A stretch of DNA of 64,000 nucleotides from CAJJDF01 sp965660305 (GCA_965660305.1 CBFHZD010000001.1:372001-436000), one strand, 5' to 3'. Positions 1 through 9,235 are shown, counted from the first letter of the stretch. Notes: generated from the letters alone by a model not told the origin. Program-made: numbers and translations.

Positions 1-1
1 T

Positions 2-211
2 TCTTACGAACGACTAATCAATATATTCTATAACCATTTGATGGAGGTTTACGAGCCAGACAGATTGAGAATTGAAATGATTTGTAACCCAAGAGGAGGA
101 ATATCTGCAAAACTTGCTATTGATTCGGATTGGAGCGCAAGAGGTGGAGACGAAAAATACAAAGATTGGATGAATACTCCTGGAACGGATAATTGGAGTG
201 TGGTGATGTAA
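2..211 (+). CDS. queF: C-terminal part of a QueF-like NADPH-dependent preQ0 reductase (cut by window edge)
   Basis: The window opens inside this gene; 69 codons and a TAA stop are visible. The reading frame contains a proline followed by a short beta strand and then the motif NPRGGIS, which resembles the conserved C-terminal P-x-x-x-I-x-x-x-x-x-PRGGIS stretch of tunnelling-fold QueF enzymes. QueF reduces 7-cyano-7-deazaguanine to preQ1 in queuosine synthesis. The tail after the motif (rich in Asp, Trp and Gly) is unlike textbook QueF, so another tunnelling-fold protein is possible. A second queuosine gene, queA, lies at the far end of the window. The identification rests on one motif and is tentative. 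Confidence 0.45.
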   Translation, partial: SYERLINIFYNHLMEVYEPDRLRIEMICNPRGGISAKLAIDSDWSARGGDEKYKDWMNTPGTDNWSVVM

Positions 212-212
212 T

Positions 213-355
213 GTCCCATCCCTAACCCTTCCCAAAGGGAAGGGAACAGAAGCATTGCAAAAGAAGTCCTTCCCTTTGGGAAGGATTTAGGATGGGACTT
301 TTCAAAGAATATTTCACAAAGAATCTCCCATCTTGAGAGGGGATTAAGGGGTGTG
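213..355. repeat. Imperfect inverted repeat plus conserved side module (repeat family 3, copy a)
   Basis: Starting just after the stop codon of the preceding gene, two arms (about 213-245 and 267-298) are near reverse complements; each starts or ends with GTCCCATCC and contains CTTCCCAAAGGGAAGG. About 35 bases further on, 332-355 holds a module ending AGGGGATTAAGGGGTGTG. A second copy with the same arm architecture and the same module in reverse lies between hppD and hmgA (56782-56942). The rest of the gap to metH holds repeat family 1 (412-492) and no gene. Confidence 0.75.
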
Positions 356-411
356 TTATTTGACGAGAAAAAAGACTTTTTTTACATATAGAATTATCAA
401 AAAAACTCACA

Positions 412-492
412 GTTATTCCGTGCTTGACACGGAATCTGTTCATTCATTGCAGTGTTGCAAATTAACAGACCCAGAATCAAGTTCAGGGTGAC
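412..492. repeat. Double-hairpin palindromic repeat, family 1, copy A
   Basis: An 81-base unit with two hairpins. The left one pairs ATTCCGTG with CACGGAAT around CTTGA; the right one pairs sequences around TCAAG. The hairpins are joined by a spacer flanked by ATCTGTT and AACAGA, and the unit ends in GGGTGAC. Two further complete copies lie at 51919-52000 and 52391-52471. This copy stands alone with no gene inside it, like a MITE or REP element. Confidence 0.75.
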
Positions 493-558
493 CAGGTTTT
501 TTTTAAATATTGAACCAAAAACTAAGGACTAATTACAATGGACCTAAGACTAAATTAA

Positions 559-3231
559 ATGAAAAACTATACCTTAAAACTAAGCGGACTTGAACCGTTG
601 ATTGTAACTCCAGAAACCAATTTTGTGAACATTGGGGAACGAACTAATGTAACGGGTTCGAGGAAGTTTTTGCGATTAATTAAAGAGGAGAAATTTGACG
701 AAGCACTGGATGTGGCTCGGGACCAAGTGGAAGGTGGCGCCCAGATTCTAGATGTAAATATGGACGAGGGAATGTTGGACGGAAAAGAAGCGATGGTTAC
801 GTTTTTGAACCTAATCGCCTCTGAACCCGACATCGCACGAATTCCTGTGATGATTGATTCCAGTAAATGGGAAATCATTGAAGCAGGTTTGAAATGCATT
901 CAGGGAAAAGGAGTGGTAAACTCCATTAGTTTGAAAGAAGGAGAAGAGAAGTTTATTGAACAAGCCAAAAAAGTAAAAATTTATGGTGCTGCAACCATCG
1001 TCATGGCATTTGACGAAGATGGACAAGCAGATACTTACGAGAGAAGAATTGAAATTTGTAAAAGGTCTTACGAAATCTTGGTGGAAAAAGTGAAATTCCC
1101 TCCACAAGACATTATTTTTGATCCCAATATTTTTCCAGTAGCCACAGGAATACCTGCCCATAATAATTATGCAGTTGATTTTTTTAAAGCTACTAAATGG
1201 ATAAAAGATAATTTGCCTGGAGCCAGAGTAAGTGGAGGTGTGAGCAATGTATCTTTTTCGTTTAGAGGAAATAATGCCGTGCGTGAAGCCATGCACTCAG
1301 CGTTTTTGTATCACGCCATAAAAAACGGAATGGACATGGGAATTGTAAACCCAACTATGTTGGAGATTTATGATGAAATTCCAAAAGAATTACTGGACAA
1401 AGTAGAAGATGTTCTTTTAAACAGAAACGATAATGCTACTGAAGTTTTACTTGATTATGCTGAAAGCGTAAAAGGGGATGGAAAGAAAAAAGAACGAGAT
1501 TTAACTTGGAGAGAGCAAGATGTAAAAGAGAGAATTACTCATTCATTGGTCAAAGGAATTACTGAATTTATTGAGGAAGATACCGAAGAATGCCGTTTGC
1601 TTTATCCAGAGCCTATTCAGGTAATTGAAGGCCCATTGATGGATGGAATGAATGTAGTGGGAGATTTATTTGGATCAGGAAAAATGTTTTTGCCTCAGGT
1701 GGTAAAGTCTGCTCGAGTGATGAAACAGGCCGTTGCTTATTTGAATCCGTTTATTGAAGCGGCAAAAAACGGAGCAGTTCAAGCCAACGGAAAAGTGCTA
1801 ATGGCAACTGTAAAAGGAGATGTGCACGACATTGGAAAAAATATTGTGGGTATAGTTTTGGGTTGCAATAATTACGACATTGTGGATATGGGCGTGATGG
1901 TTCCTACCCAAGACATTATCAAAAAAGCCATCGAAGAAAACGTAGATGTCATTGGATTGAGTGGTTTAATTACTCCTTCTCTGGATGAAATGGTGGATGT
2001 AGCTTCGGAAATGGAAAAAGCAGGATTAAATATTCCGTTGTTGATTGGTGGAGCCACTACTTCAAGGGTTCACACGGCTGTGAAAATTGAAGAAAACTAC
2101 AAAAAAGGACAGACGATTCACGTATTGGATGCTTCGCGATCGGTAACTGTAGTGGAAAAGTTATTGGGAAATACTTCCAAAGAATTTGTCAGTGACATTA
2201 AAACCGAATACGAAAAAGTAAGATTAAATCATGCGAATAAAAAGGCGCAAAAAAGACTTCTTCCTTATGATGTAGCACTTGAAAATAAATTGAAAATCGA
2301 CTGGAAGCCAGAAGATATATACACGCCTAATTTTATAGGAAACAAAACCTACGATAACTTTCCTTTGTCCGAAATCATTCCTTTTATTGATTGGACACCT
2401 TTTTTCCAAACTTGGCAATTGGCAGGGCGTTTCCCAAGAATATTGGAAGATGAAGTAGTGGGCGAAGAAGCCACTAAACTATATGCCGATGCTCAGGAAA
2501 TGCTAGCCAAAATAGAGAAAGAAAAGTGGCTGACTGCCAAAGCAGTAATTGGAATTTGGCCAGCAAACTCAAACGGAAAAGATGATGTATTCGCCTACAC
2601 CGATGATTCTCGAACGGAAGTAGCAGACACTTTTTACTCGTTGCGCCAGCAAACACAAAAAGCCAAGCAATTACCTAATTTTTCTTTGGCAGATTACATT
2701 GCACCACAAGAAACAGGGTTACAAGATTACTTGGGTGGATTTGTCGTAACCGCAGGACTTGGAATTGAAAAATACGTAAAGCAGTACAAAGAAAACTTAG
2801 ACGATTACAGTTCTATTTTGCTCAAAGCCTTAGCCGATAGATTGGCAGAAGCTTTTGCCGAATTGATGCATAAAAAAGTGCGTGAAGAATTGTGGGGATA
2901 TGCGCCCAACGAAACCTTGGACAACGAAGAGTTGATTAAAGAAAAATACCAAGGAATTCGTCCAGCACCAGGTTATCCGGCTTGCCCAGACCACACAGAG
3001 AAAATTACTTTGTTCAATAAGTTGAAGGCAACAGAAGAAATTGGTGTGGAACTTACCGATTCGTTGGCTATGTATCCAGCAGCTTCGGTAAGTGGATTTT
3101 ATTATGCTCACCCACAAGCCAAGTATTTTGGATTAGGAAAAATAGAAATGGACCAAGTGAAGCATATTGCGGAAAGAAAAGGAATGGAAGAAGAAAAAAT
3201 GAGAAGATGGTTAAGTTCGGTAATCAATTAA
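559..3231 (+). CDS. metH: Cobalamin-dependent methionine synthase, large subunit lacking the homocysteine domain
   Basis: Transfers a methyl group from 5-methyltetrahydrofolate through cobalamin toward homocysteine in the cytoplasm. The 890 residues cover the pterin-binding domain (about 15-290), the cobalamin cap and Rossmann domains (about 310-560), with DVHDIG at 421-426 supplying the cobalt-ligand His423, SGL at 468-470 and GG at 497-498, and the C-terminal reactivation domain (about 580-890) with the SAM-binding motif RPAPGYP at 801-807. The N-terminal homocysteine/zinc domain of full-length MetH (about 330 residues) is absent; in many Bacteroidota it is a separate gene, which is not in this window. 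The start follows directly on an in-frame TAA, so it cannot extend upstream. No riboswitch was recognised in the leader. Confidence 0.96.
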   Translation: MKNYTLKLSGLEPLIVTPETNFVNIGERTNVTGSRKFLRLIKEEKFDEALDVARDQVEGGAQILDVNMDEGMLDGKEAMVTFLNLIASEPDIARIPVMIDSSKWEIIEAGLKCIQGKGVVNSISLKEGEEKFIEQAKKVKIYGAATIVMAFDEDGQADTYERRIEICKRSYEILVEKVKFPPQDIIFDPNIFPVATGIPAHNNYAVDFFKATKWIKDNLPGARVSGGVSNVSFSFRGNNAVREAMHSAFLYHAIKNGMDMGIVNPTMLEIYDEIPKELLDKVEDVLLNRNDNATEVLLDYAESVKGDGKKKERDLTWREQDVKERITHSLVKGITEFIEEDTEECRLLYPEPIQVIEGPLMDGMNVVGDLFGSGKMFLPQVVKSARVMKQAVAYLNPFIEAAKNGAVQANGKVLMATVKGDVHDIGKNIVGIVLGCNNYDIVDMGVMVPTQDIIKKAIEENVDVIGLSGLITPSLDEMVDVASEMEKAGLNIPLLIGGATTSRVHTAVKIEENYKKGQTIHVLDASRSVTVVEKLLGNTSKEFVSDIKTEYEKVRLNHANKKAQKRLLPYDVALENKLKIDWKPEDIYTPNFIGNKTYDNFPLSEIIPFIDWTPFFQTWQLAGRFPRILEDEVVGEEATKLYADAQEMLAKIEKEKWLTAKAVIGIWPANSNGKDDVFAYTDDSRTEVADTFYSLRQQTQKAKQLPNFSLADYIAPQETGLQDYLGGFVVTAGLGIEKYVKQYKENLDDYSSILLKALADRLAEAFAELMHKKVREELWGYAPNETLDNEELIKEKYQGIRPAPGYPACPDHTEKITLFNKLKATEEIGVELTDSLAMYPAASVSGFYYAHPQAKYFGLGKIEMDQVKHIAERKGMEEEKMRRWLSSVIN

Positions 3232-3271
3232 TCCCGTAACCCGCTGAAAGATTTTCTTATTGGATTACAAA

Positions 3272-3302
3272 AAAACCTGTAACAAAGTATGTTACAGGTT
3301 TT
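3272..3302. terminator. Bidirectional intrinsic terminator between metH and the DUF4920 gene
   Basis: A perfect 12-bp stem (AAAACCTGTAAC paired with GTTACAGGTTTT) closes a 7-base loop. Read on the minus strand it is followed by a run of eight T, so it suits the minus-strand DUF4920 gene best; on the plus strand the T run is short. Confidence 0.85.
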
Positions 3303-3357
3303 AGATAGTTTCGCAATTTTTTATGTTCAGAGAGTGGGCTGCTTAACAAGCTGTTTC

Positions 3358-3915
3358 TTAGTCTTTAACTAAAATTCCAGAAGCAATAAAGATTGGCTCA
3401 AAAACAGGTGCGTTAATTGCATCGTGTTTCTTTTGTAATTCAGCTTTTTTCTCCTCACTTACTCCTTCACCTTCCATTTCATCCATGATGTAATGTTGCA
3501 AGTCTTCAATGGAGGTTGTATCCATTTTGGCCTCACCCGTAAAAATAGCAGTAGTTCCTATTTCAGTATCTGTTGGGATGGTAAAGTGGTCTTTGAACAT
3601 CACCCTCATATCCACCGAGTCAGGTAACGTTACAATTACAAAACATCCTGCTTTTGCACAAATGCTCGATAATTCCGCTTTTATCGTGTAATTGTTTTTT
3701 GCACCATTTGCAAAAGCCGTGGCAAAATCATTAACAGAAATGGCAGATTCCATAGGCACTTTTTCTACTCCAAAATGAGTAAACCCCTCTACCGTTTGAA
3801 TTGCCTCAACCCCTTCTTCGGTTTGGTCTTTTGTTACTTCCTCTGTTGTTTTTGTCTCAGTTCCACAAGATGCTAGCATAGCTCCGGCAACTGCTAATGT
3901 TATAAATTTTTTCAT
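3358..3915 (-). CDS. DUF4920-type lipoprotein
   Basis: The 185-residue protein starts with a lipoprotein signal peptide ending in LASC (acylated Cys17), followed by an acidic Thr/Glu-rich linker. The core has the DUF4920 pattern: a beta-rich domain with a pair of cysteines (CAKAGC) in the middle, a run containing DSVDMRVMFKDHF, and an alpha-helical charged stretch near the end. The family is known from Bacteroidota envelopes but has no settled function; the CxxxGC pair could bind metal or form a disulphide. A TATATTTG -7 box lies 31 bases upstream (3947-3954). It is followed by a strong terminator, so it is probably a single transcription unit. Confidence 0.75.
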   Translation of the reverse strand: MKKFITLAVAGAMLASCGTETKTTEEVTKDQTEEGVEAIQTVEGFTHFGVEKVPMESAISVNDFATAFANGAKNNYTIKAELSSICAKAGCFVIVTLPDSVDMRVMFKDHFTIPTDTEIGTTAIFTGEAKMDTTSIEDLQHYIMDEMEGEGVSEEKKAELQKKHDAINAPVFEPIFIASGILVKD

Positions 3916-3946
3916 TTGTTTTTAGATGTTTGTTTAATTAAGAATT

Positions 3947-3954
3947 CAAATATA
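3947..3954 (-). promoter_or_regulatory. Candidate -7 promoter box of the DUF4920 gene
   Basis: Reads TATATTTG on the minus strand, matching the Bacteroidota consensus TAnnTTTG. No clear -33 TTTG box was found at the usual 17-21 base distance. Confidence 0.35.
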
Positions 3955-3965
3955 GGAAGTTTCTT

Positions 3966-4820
3966 TTACAATCCCCCTAAAGTGATCCCCACAGAAAACG
4001 GAGTTATATTCATTTTTCCATCCGTATGTGCAATCTCCTTTTCATTCATAGGAGTTAAGGCATAATTGGCGTACAAGCCTATTCCCTTGTATGCTACTCT
4101 TAATCCTAAACCAAATTTTACAGGAGCCACATTAAAGTTTCCTTTAATGGTAGTTTCTATTTCGGCATCAGGCTCAGCAAAAGCTGCTTTCACTTTAGTT
4201 CCAATGTTGTAGCTTATTGTTCCTCCAACAGCCATTTTAAAACTCTCGTTGTTAGTCTGAAACTTAAGCATCAAAGGAATATGGACATAGTTTGTTTTAA
4301 ATTTATAAGAACTGAAGGCTGTGACAGTATCCGAAACAAAATGACCGTCCTTTGGGCTTATTTGCATGTTTTCCTCGAATACAAAACGATTGAACTCAAA
4401 ACCAAAACCTGTGAGAAGACCAAAGTTCCTTGTAAAGTCAATCAGAACATTGCCATTGATTACATAATTACGAGACTGAACTAAATCAATATCTAGAGAT
4501 GCATTAGAGGTTGGCGACAAACTCCCTATTTCCTTTACATCTTGGGTAAGTCCAGCTATCCCTATTCCAAAAGTTGGCTCAAAGTTAACTGCTGGATAAG
4601 ATTCTTTATCGGTGTAAAACCAATCATCTTCTTCCGAATTATGGGTAGTATCCTTTATTACGGAGTGTTTCTTTTTGTCTTTCACAATCACCTTTACATT
4701 ACCAAAATCAATCTCTTTGGTTGTAGGTTCTAAAGTATCAGTTTTAGTTTGCAAGGTATCTGTCTGAGAAATCGTTAAAAAACTGAAGCTGGCAAACAAA
4801 AGGGTTAGATAGTATTTCAT
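3966..4820 (-). CDS. Outer-membrane beta-barrel protein, PorT/OMP_b-brl-like
   Basis: The 284-residue protein begins with a signal peptide (hydrophobic residues 4-16, cleavage near TISQT), then a Thr/Lys/Asp-rich linker, then alternating hydrophobic strands typical of a small 8-10-strand barrel from about residue 75 to the end (for example LLTGFGFEFNRF, FGLGLRVAYKG, FSVGITLGGL). This pattern fits the porin-family/PorT-like outer-membrane proteins of Bacteroidota. The C terminus ends on a beta strand, as expected for a barrel. No enzyme motif is present and the specific role is unknown. It lies 50 bases upstream of the DUF4920 gene on the same strand and could be cotranscribed with it, although that gene has its own candidate -7 box. 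Confidence 0.6.
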   Translation of the reverse strand: MKYYLTLLFASFSFLTISQTDTLQTKTDTLEPTTKEIDFGNVKVIVKDKKKHSVIKDTTHNSEEDDWFYTDKESYPAVNFEPTFGIGIAGLTQDVKEIGSLSPTSNASLDIDLVQSRNYVINGNVLIDFTRNFGLLTGFGFEFNRFVFEENMQISPKDGHFVSDTVTAFSSYKFKTNYVHIPLMLKFQTNNESFKMAVGGTISYNIGTKVKAAFAEPDAEIETTIKGNFNVAPVKFGLGLRVAYKGIGLYANYALTPMNEKEIAHTDGKMNITPFSVGITLGGL

Positions 4821-5032
4821 GCTTATTAAATTTTTTACGAAGTTACTACATTTTTACTGGGTTCTTGAGGGTATAACTGTTATTTTTTGATTAAATTGTT
4901 GGGTACAATATCGAGGTGGAATCACTCTCATATCCTTGCTTTATATTCTGATAGAGTCAGAAATATTTGTTAAATAAAATGGTAAACAAAAAATTACGTC
5001 TAAATTTAACCTCACAATAAATCAAAAAACCT

Positions 5033-6064
5033 ATGAAAAAATCAATTTTATCAATGAGTGCGCTCCTGTTATTAGGGACAGGTTTTTCGCAGACTATCAA
5101 TTCCTCTAACATTGTAAATTTGGGAGATACCGTTTTCAATGCTATTGATATATCTCCTTCTGTATCAATCGGCACATCAGGAACCGGAAACACATGGAAT
5201 TTTTTATCTCTGTTGCCTAACCAACTGGATACAATTGTTTTTTCAAACCCATCAACTGTGGCATGCGCAGCCACGTCATTCAGCAATGCCAGTTACAAAT
5301 TTGTGCAAGATACAAACTATGGTTTTTTACAGAAATCATCTAATTCTCTAGAGCTATTAGGGTTATCAAGTGGTAACATTTGTGTTGCCTCTCAAAACCC
5401 TGAAACAATCATTGAATTTCCGAGCTCCTACGGAAGTACTTTCACAGATTTAGCTGTTACCCAAACTGTTGTCTCGGGTGCAGCTGGTGGATTTCCAGCT
5501 GCAGATTCTATTCGTGTGAGCAGTACAACTTCCATTATTTCTAATTTTGATGCTTCGGGAACTGCTACTACTCCCATGGGAGTTTTTTCATGTATTCGAC
5601 AGCATCTAGAGCGAAGAACAACTTCATTGGTTTACGCAAAAATAGCGGGGTTTTGGAACCCATCTCCGCTGCTAACTCTGAGTGATACAGCTTACAGTCA
5701 TCAATATTGGTCAGATGCAACTAATGCAAAATATCCACTTATTTCCTATGACATAGATTCTAATGGAAGCCTTACCGGACAAATTGTTTGGATGATGAGT
5801 TATTCGCCAAATCCATCCATTGGAATTGAAGAAAAAGAGGCTTTATCAGTTTCAGTTTATCCTAATCCTGCCAATGATTTTGTGACTATTGAAATGGAAG
5901 GAAGTATTGAAAAAGTAACGATTTTGGATATTTCAGGAAAAGTAGTTCTGTCACAAGAAAATAGTACGAATAATAGAATTGATGTTCAAAGCCTGCCATC
6001 AGGGGTCTATTTTCTCACTGTAGAATCTTCTGGCTCTGTGGGAAGAGCAAAATTTATAAAATAG
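5033..6064 (+). CDS. Secreted protein with T9SS type A sorting domain
   Basis: The 343-residue protein has a signal peptide (residues 1-20, ending GFSQ) and a C-terminal domain of about 75 residues with the type A sorting signature: VYPNPAND near residue 279, a central ILDISGKVV strand, LPSGVYFLTV and a terminal Lys. Such proteins cross the outer membrane by the type IX system and are processed by PorU, encoded elsewhere in this window. The body (about 25-270) is beta-rich with many Ser/Thr and two cysteines and shows no recognised catalytic motif. It stands alone between minus-strand genes and ends at a strong terminator. Confidence 0.85.
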   Translation: MKKSILSMSALLLLGTGFSQTINSSNIVNLGDTVFNAIDISPSVSIGTSGTGNTWNFLSLLPNQLDTIVFSNPSTVACAATSFSNASYKFVQDTNYGFLQKSSNSLELLGLSSGNICVASQNPETIIEFPSSYGSTFTDLAVTQTVVSGAAGGFPAADSIRVSSTTSIISNFDASGTATTPMGVFSCIRQHLERRTTSLVYAKIAGFWNPSPLLTLSDTAYSHQYWSDATNAKYPLISYDIDSNGSLTGQIVWMMSYSPNPSIGIEEKEALSVSVYPNPANDFVTIEMEGSIEKVTILDISGKVVLSQENSTNNRIDVQSLPSGVYFLTVESSGSVGRAKFIK

Positions 6065-6085
6065 ATTCGGCACTTATTTTAATTA

Positions 6086-6124
6086 AAAACCTTGTCTCGT
6101 ATAAAACGGGACAAGGTTTTTTTA
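6086..6124. terminator. Strong bidirectional intrinsic terminator
   Basis: A 15-bp stem (AAAACCTTGTCTCGT with ACGGGACAAGGTTTT, one G-T wobble) closes a 5-base loop ATAAA and runs into seven T on the plus strand. It separates the convergent T9SS cargo gene and mnmA. Confidence 0.9.
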
Positions 6125-6148
6125 TTTCCTTTTTGATTTTGTTTTGAA

Positions 6149-7324
6149 TTAAGCAATAACTCCAGAGCCCAGTAATTCTTCATTAACGTACCAAGCTGCA
6201 AACTGTCCCGAGGTAATTCCTCGTTGTGGATTTTCGAATTGGATGTACAAATCCGTGTTTGTTTTGAAGAGTGTCGCCTTCTCCAAATCTTGTCGGTATC
6301 TAATTCTTACTTCGCATGTGAGTTCTTGTCCTGCATCGAGACTCAAATCCTCTCTAATCCAATGAATTTCATCTTTGGCTACCTTCAACGCTTTACGATA
6401 AAGTCCCGGATGAGAATCCCCTTGACCTACATAAACCACATTTTCATTAACATCGGTAGCTATCACAAACAAAGGCAGTGGCGTTCCTCCAACACCCAAT
6501 CCCTTTCGCTGGCCAACGGTAAAGTAATGAGCCCCTTGGTGCTCTCCTTTGTATTTTCCATCGGTCTGTTCATAAATGAAAGAAGCTGCCATTTCAGTCA
6601 CCTCCGATTTTTCTTGGTATTCTTGGTAGGCCTCAAAATCTTCAGGGATTTCAATAATTCTACCTTTCTTTGGCTTCAACTGTTGCTGTAAAAAATCGGG
6701 TAGTTTTATTTTTCCAACAAAACACAATCCTTGCGAATCTTTTTTGTTGGCAGTAATGAGGTTTTGTTCTCTTGCTATATCCCTTACCTCACTTTTTTGT
6801 AACTCACCAATTGGAAAGAGAGCTTTTGACAACTGAAATTGATTCAATTGACACAAAAAATAACTTTGATCTTTGTTGTCATCTTTGCCCGCCAACAGTT
6901 TATGAATCTTGTTACCATTGATATCTTCGCTCCCTTTTCTGCAATAATGTCCTGTAGCTACAAAATCGGCACCCAATTTGAGCGCTGCCTCCAAAAAGAC
7001 ATCAAATTTTATTTCTCTGTTGCACAGTACATCAGGATTGGGAGTTCTGCCAGCCTGATATTCGGCAAACATATAATCTACAATTCGCTCTTTGTATTCC
7101 GCACTTAGGTCTAAAGTTTGAAAAGGAATCCCGAGTTGTTCCGCTATAGCGAGTGCGTCATTGCTGTCATCTATCCAGGGACATTCATTATTTATCACGA
7201 CTGTTTCATCGTGCCAGTTTTTCATAAAAAGTCCTATTACATTGTAACCTTGCTCTATGAGTAAATGAGCAGCTACACTAGAATCTACTCCTCCCGATAA
7301 TCCTACTACTACTGTTTTTGACAT
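6149..7324 (-). CDS. mnmA: tRNA-uridine 2-sulfurtransferase MnmA
   Basis: Makes 2-thiouridine at the wobble position of tRNAs for Lys, Glu and Gln, in the cytoplasm, using ATP to activate the uridine. The PP-loop SGGVDS is at residues 10-15. The two catalytic cysteines are Cys101 (NPDVLCN) and Cys201 (SQGLCFVGK). The central tRNA-binding and C-terminal beta-barrel regions (GQRKGLGVGG and FENPQRGITSGQ) are complete. At 391 residues it is slightly longer than the E. coli enzyme. A TAACTTTG -7 box lies 19 bases upstream of the start. Confidence 0.97.
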   Translation of the reverse strand: MSKTVVVGLSGGVDSSVAAHLLIEQGYNVIGLFMKNWHDETVVINNECPWIDDSNDALAIAEQLGIPFQTLDLSAEYKERIVDYMFAEYQAGRTPNPDVLCNREIKFDVFLEAALKLGADFVATGHYCRKGSEDINGNKIHKLLAGKDDNKDQSYFLCQLNQFQLSKALFPIGELQKSEVRDIAREQNLITANKKDSQGLCFVGKIKLPDFLQQQLKPKKGRIIEIPEDFEAYQEYQEKSEVTEMAASFIYEQTDGKYKGEHQGAHYFTVGQRKGLGVGGTPLPLFVIATDVNENVVYVGQGDSHPGLYRKALKVAKDEIHWIREDLSLDAGQELTCEVRIRYRQDLEKATLFKTNTDLYIQFENPQRGITSGQFAAWYVNEELLGSGVIA

Positions 7325-7343
7325 TTTTTTCTGCTTTGAGTTA

Positions 7344-7351
7344 CAAAGTTA
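7344..7351 (-). promoter_or_regulatory. Candidate -7 promoter box of mnmA
   Basis: Reads TAACTTTG on the minus strand, an exact TAnnTTTG match 19 bases before the mnmA start. No good -33 partner was identified. Confidence 0.4.
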
Positions 7352-7438
7352 GCTGATTTTATTCAAGTTGCCATTTACTCGTTCGAAGTTTTTTGACGCC
7401 TCAATATGTTGCGTTCTAATTCTGTGTTGGCATTATTT

Positions 7439-9235
7439 TTACTTCAGGTTCTCGTTCAGCTTTGCAATTCCATCATTACCCAAAATAATGGGCAAATCGT
7501 CCACTCTATTTTCGGTTGGTCCATTTTCTAGTTTAAGAACTCCTCTTGGACAAACAGCGCTGCACACTCCGCAGCCAACACAGGAGGACCTTACAATGTT
7601 TTGACCTTTTTGAGCGTAAGCTCTTACATCAATTCCCATTTCGCAATAGGTGGAACAGTTTCCACAAGAAATACATTGACCTCCATTGGTTGTGATTCTA
7701 AACCGAGATTTAAACTTCTGTACCAATCCCAAATATGCGGCCAACGGACATCCAAATCTACACCAGGTTCTGTTCCCCAATAAAGGGTAAAAACCTGTTC
7801 CTACTACGCCTGAAAAAACCGAACCAATTAAGAATCCGTATGTTTTACGCACACTGAAAGAGTTAAAGCCTAATATTTGACTTTGACCTGAAAAATAAGT
7901 GTACAGGACCATCCCTGTCATAACTACTGCAAAAACCAAAACTCCATGAATAAGCCATCGTTCTACTTTCCAAGCTTTAAGAGTTTTATTGGATAATTGA
8001 CGGTAAGGATCCCCTAGAGTTTCGGCTAATCCTCCGCAACCGCAAACCCATGAGCAATACCACCTTTTACCAAAAAAATAGACAAATATTGGAACTCCAA
8101 TAGCAAACAAAGCGATTCCCCAAACTAACATAAACAGCCCGAGGCCTCCGCTATTTTGCAATTTTTCAAGATTCCACTCAAAAAAGAAGTCGTAATCGAG
8201 CGGCCACATATTGGCAAAATTAAATTCGGGTTGGTTGAGTTTTGCCAAAATTTCTGGAATTAAAAAAGCAAATCCCAATTGAAAAAACATTACCGAAATC
8301 GTTCTGAAAATTTGATATTTATTATGACGATACTTAATTAGCATTCGAACCCCCATTACAAGCATGGCCAAAGTGTACATCAAACCATATAAAAACCATT
8401 GGGAAGCTTCTCCTCCGTTTAGTGACTTCTTAAGTGGTTCTACCATAACAATCCACGTGGTAATGTAGTAGGGGAACCAATACAACAAAATATAGAAACC
8501 AATTAAAAAAGTTCCAACCAAAACTCCTATCCAACCTCGGTTAGTTGCCGCGTTTTTGTAAATGCCATCGTTCTTTATACCTGGGTATTTTTTTAAGTCG
8601 GGCAATACATGAAAAACCACACCCAAAGAGGCTAGAACCAAAGTGAAAAAGAACATCCACCAAGGCGAAGAAGCTGAAATTCCTTGTGTAGAGTTTTTTG
8701 CGATTGGAAATAAATATTCTCCAATTTTACTTTTCTCAAATCCTTTCTTGGCAAGAATGGAGTTATTTATGGCTTGTTTCTTATCAATTAAAATGGAGTA
8801 CAGCTCCTCTTTTCCAGATAATTCTCGGCCAAACAACCAACTTAAGTTTTCCTTTATCAGTTTTTGCTTAGCAGAATCCAACGCAGTTCGGTCAGAAAAC
8901 GTTTCATTAACGACAACCTCTGTAAAGTTGAGTTTAGCATCACTGCCCGAAAGCTCAACCAATTTTGTAACATCCACTTCATTAATTCCCTCATTTTTAA
9001 GGATGGATTCATTGGCTTGATTCAACATCAATTTTAATTGCTCTACAAATGCAAACTGATTAAAAAATATGCTGTTCTCATTTTGCTGAAAAGAACTTGT
9101 TTTTAGAATTAGTTCAGCCTTATTCGGAATACTTTTTTCTATAATTTCTTTGGAAACGACATATTTTCCCATGGAAAGCAAGGCTATAAAAAACAGAAAT
9201 GCTAGAATGAATATGCCTAACCCGATTTTTTTCAT
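7439..9235 (-). CDS. Membrane-bound polyferredoxin of the NapH/NosR type
   Basis: The 598-residue membrane protein has an N-terminal transmembrane anchor (residues 3-25), then about 160 mostly polar residues predicted outside the membrane, then a run of hydrophobic helices (from about 190 on). The C-terminal half carries two cysteine clusters at membrane borders (CSWVCGCGG and CRFGCP) and two ferredoxin clusters, CISCGNCSTYC and CVGCGVCSAVC, each followed by the usual distal Cys or Pro. This is the NapH/NosR/CcoG-like electron-transfer layout. No FMN-binding motif of NosR was seen in the N-terminal region. It probably passes electrons between the quinone pool or cytoplasm and a periplasmic acceptor; the partner is not encoded nearby. 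Confidence 0.8.
   Translation of the reverse strand: MKKIGLGIFILAFLFFIALLSMGKYVVSKEIIEKSIPNKAELILKTSSFQQNENSIFFNQFAFVEQLKLMLNQANESILKNEGINEVDVTKLVELSGSDAKLNFTEVVVNETFSDRTALDSAKQKLIKENLSWLFGRELSGKEELYSILIDKKQAINNSILAKKGFEKSKIGEYLFPIAKNSTQGISASSPWWMFFFTLVLASLGVVFHVLPDLKKYPGIKNDGIYKNAATNRGWIGVLVGTFLIGFYILLYWFPYYITTWIVMVEPLKKSLNGGEASQWFLYGLMYTLAMLVMGVRMLIKYRHNKYQIFRTISVMFFQLGFAFLIPEILAKLNQPEFNFANMWPLDYDFFFEWNLEKLQNSGGLGLFMLVWGIALFAIGVPIFVYFFGKRWYCSWVCGCGGLAETLGDPYRQLSNKTLKAWKVERWLIHGVLVFAVVMTGMVLYTYFSGQSQILGFNSFSVRKTYGFLIGSVFSGVVGTGFYPLLGNRTWCRFGCPLAAYLGLVQKFKSRFRITTNGGQCISCGNCSTYCEMGIDVRAYAQKGQNIVRSSCVGCGVCSAVCPRGVLKLENGPTENRVDDLPIILGNDGIAKLNENLK

Noticed and set aside
811..1296. 161-codon open frame on the minus strand inside metH
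   Set aside because: It is fully antisense to a strongly conserved gene, and its composition and lack of motifs mark it as a shadow.
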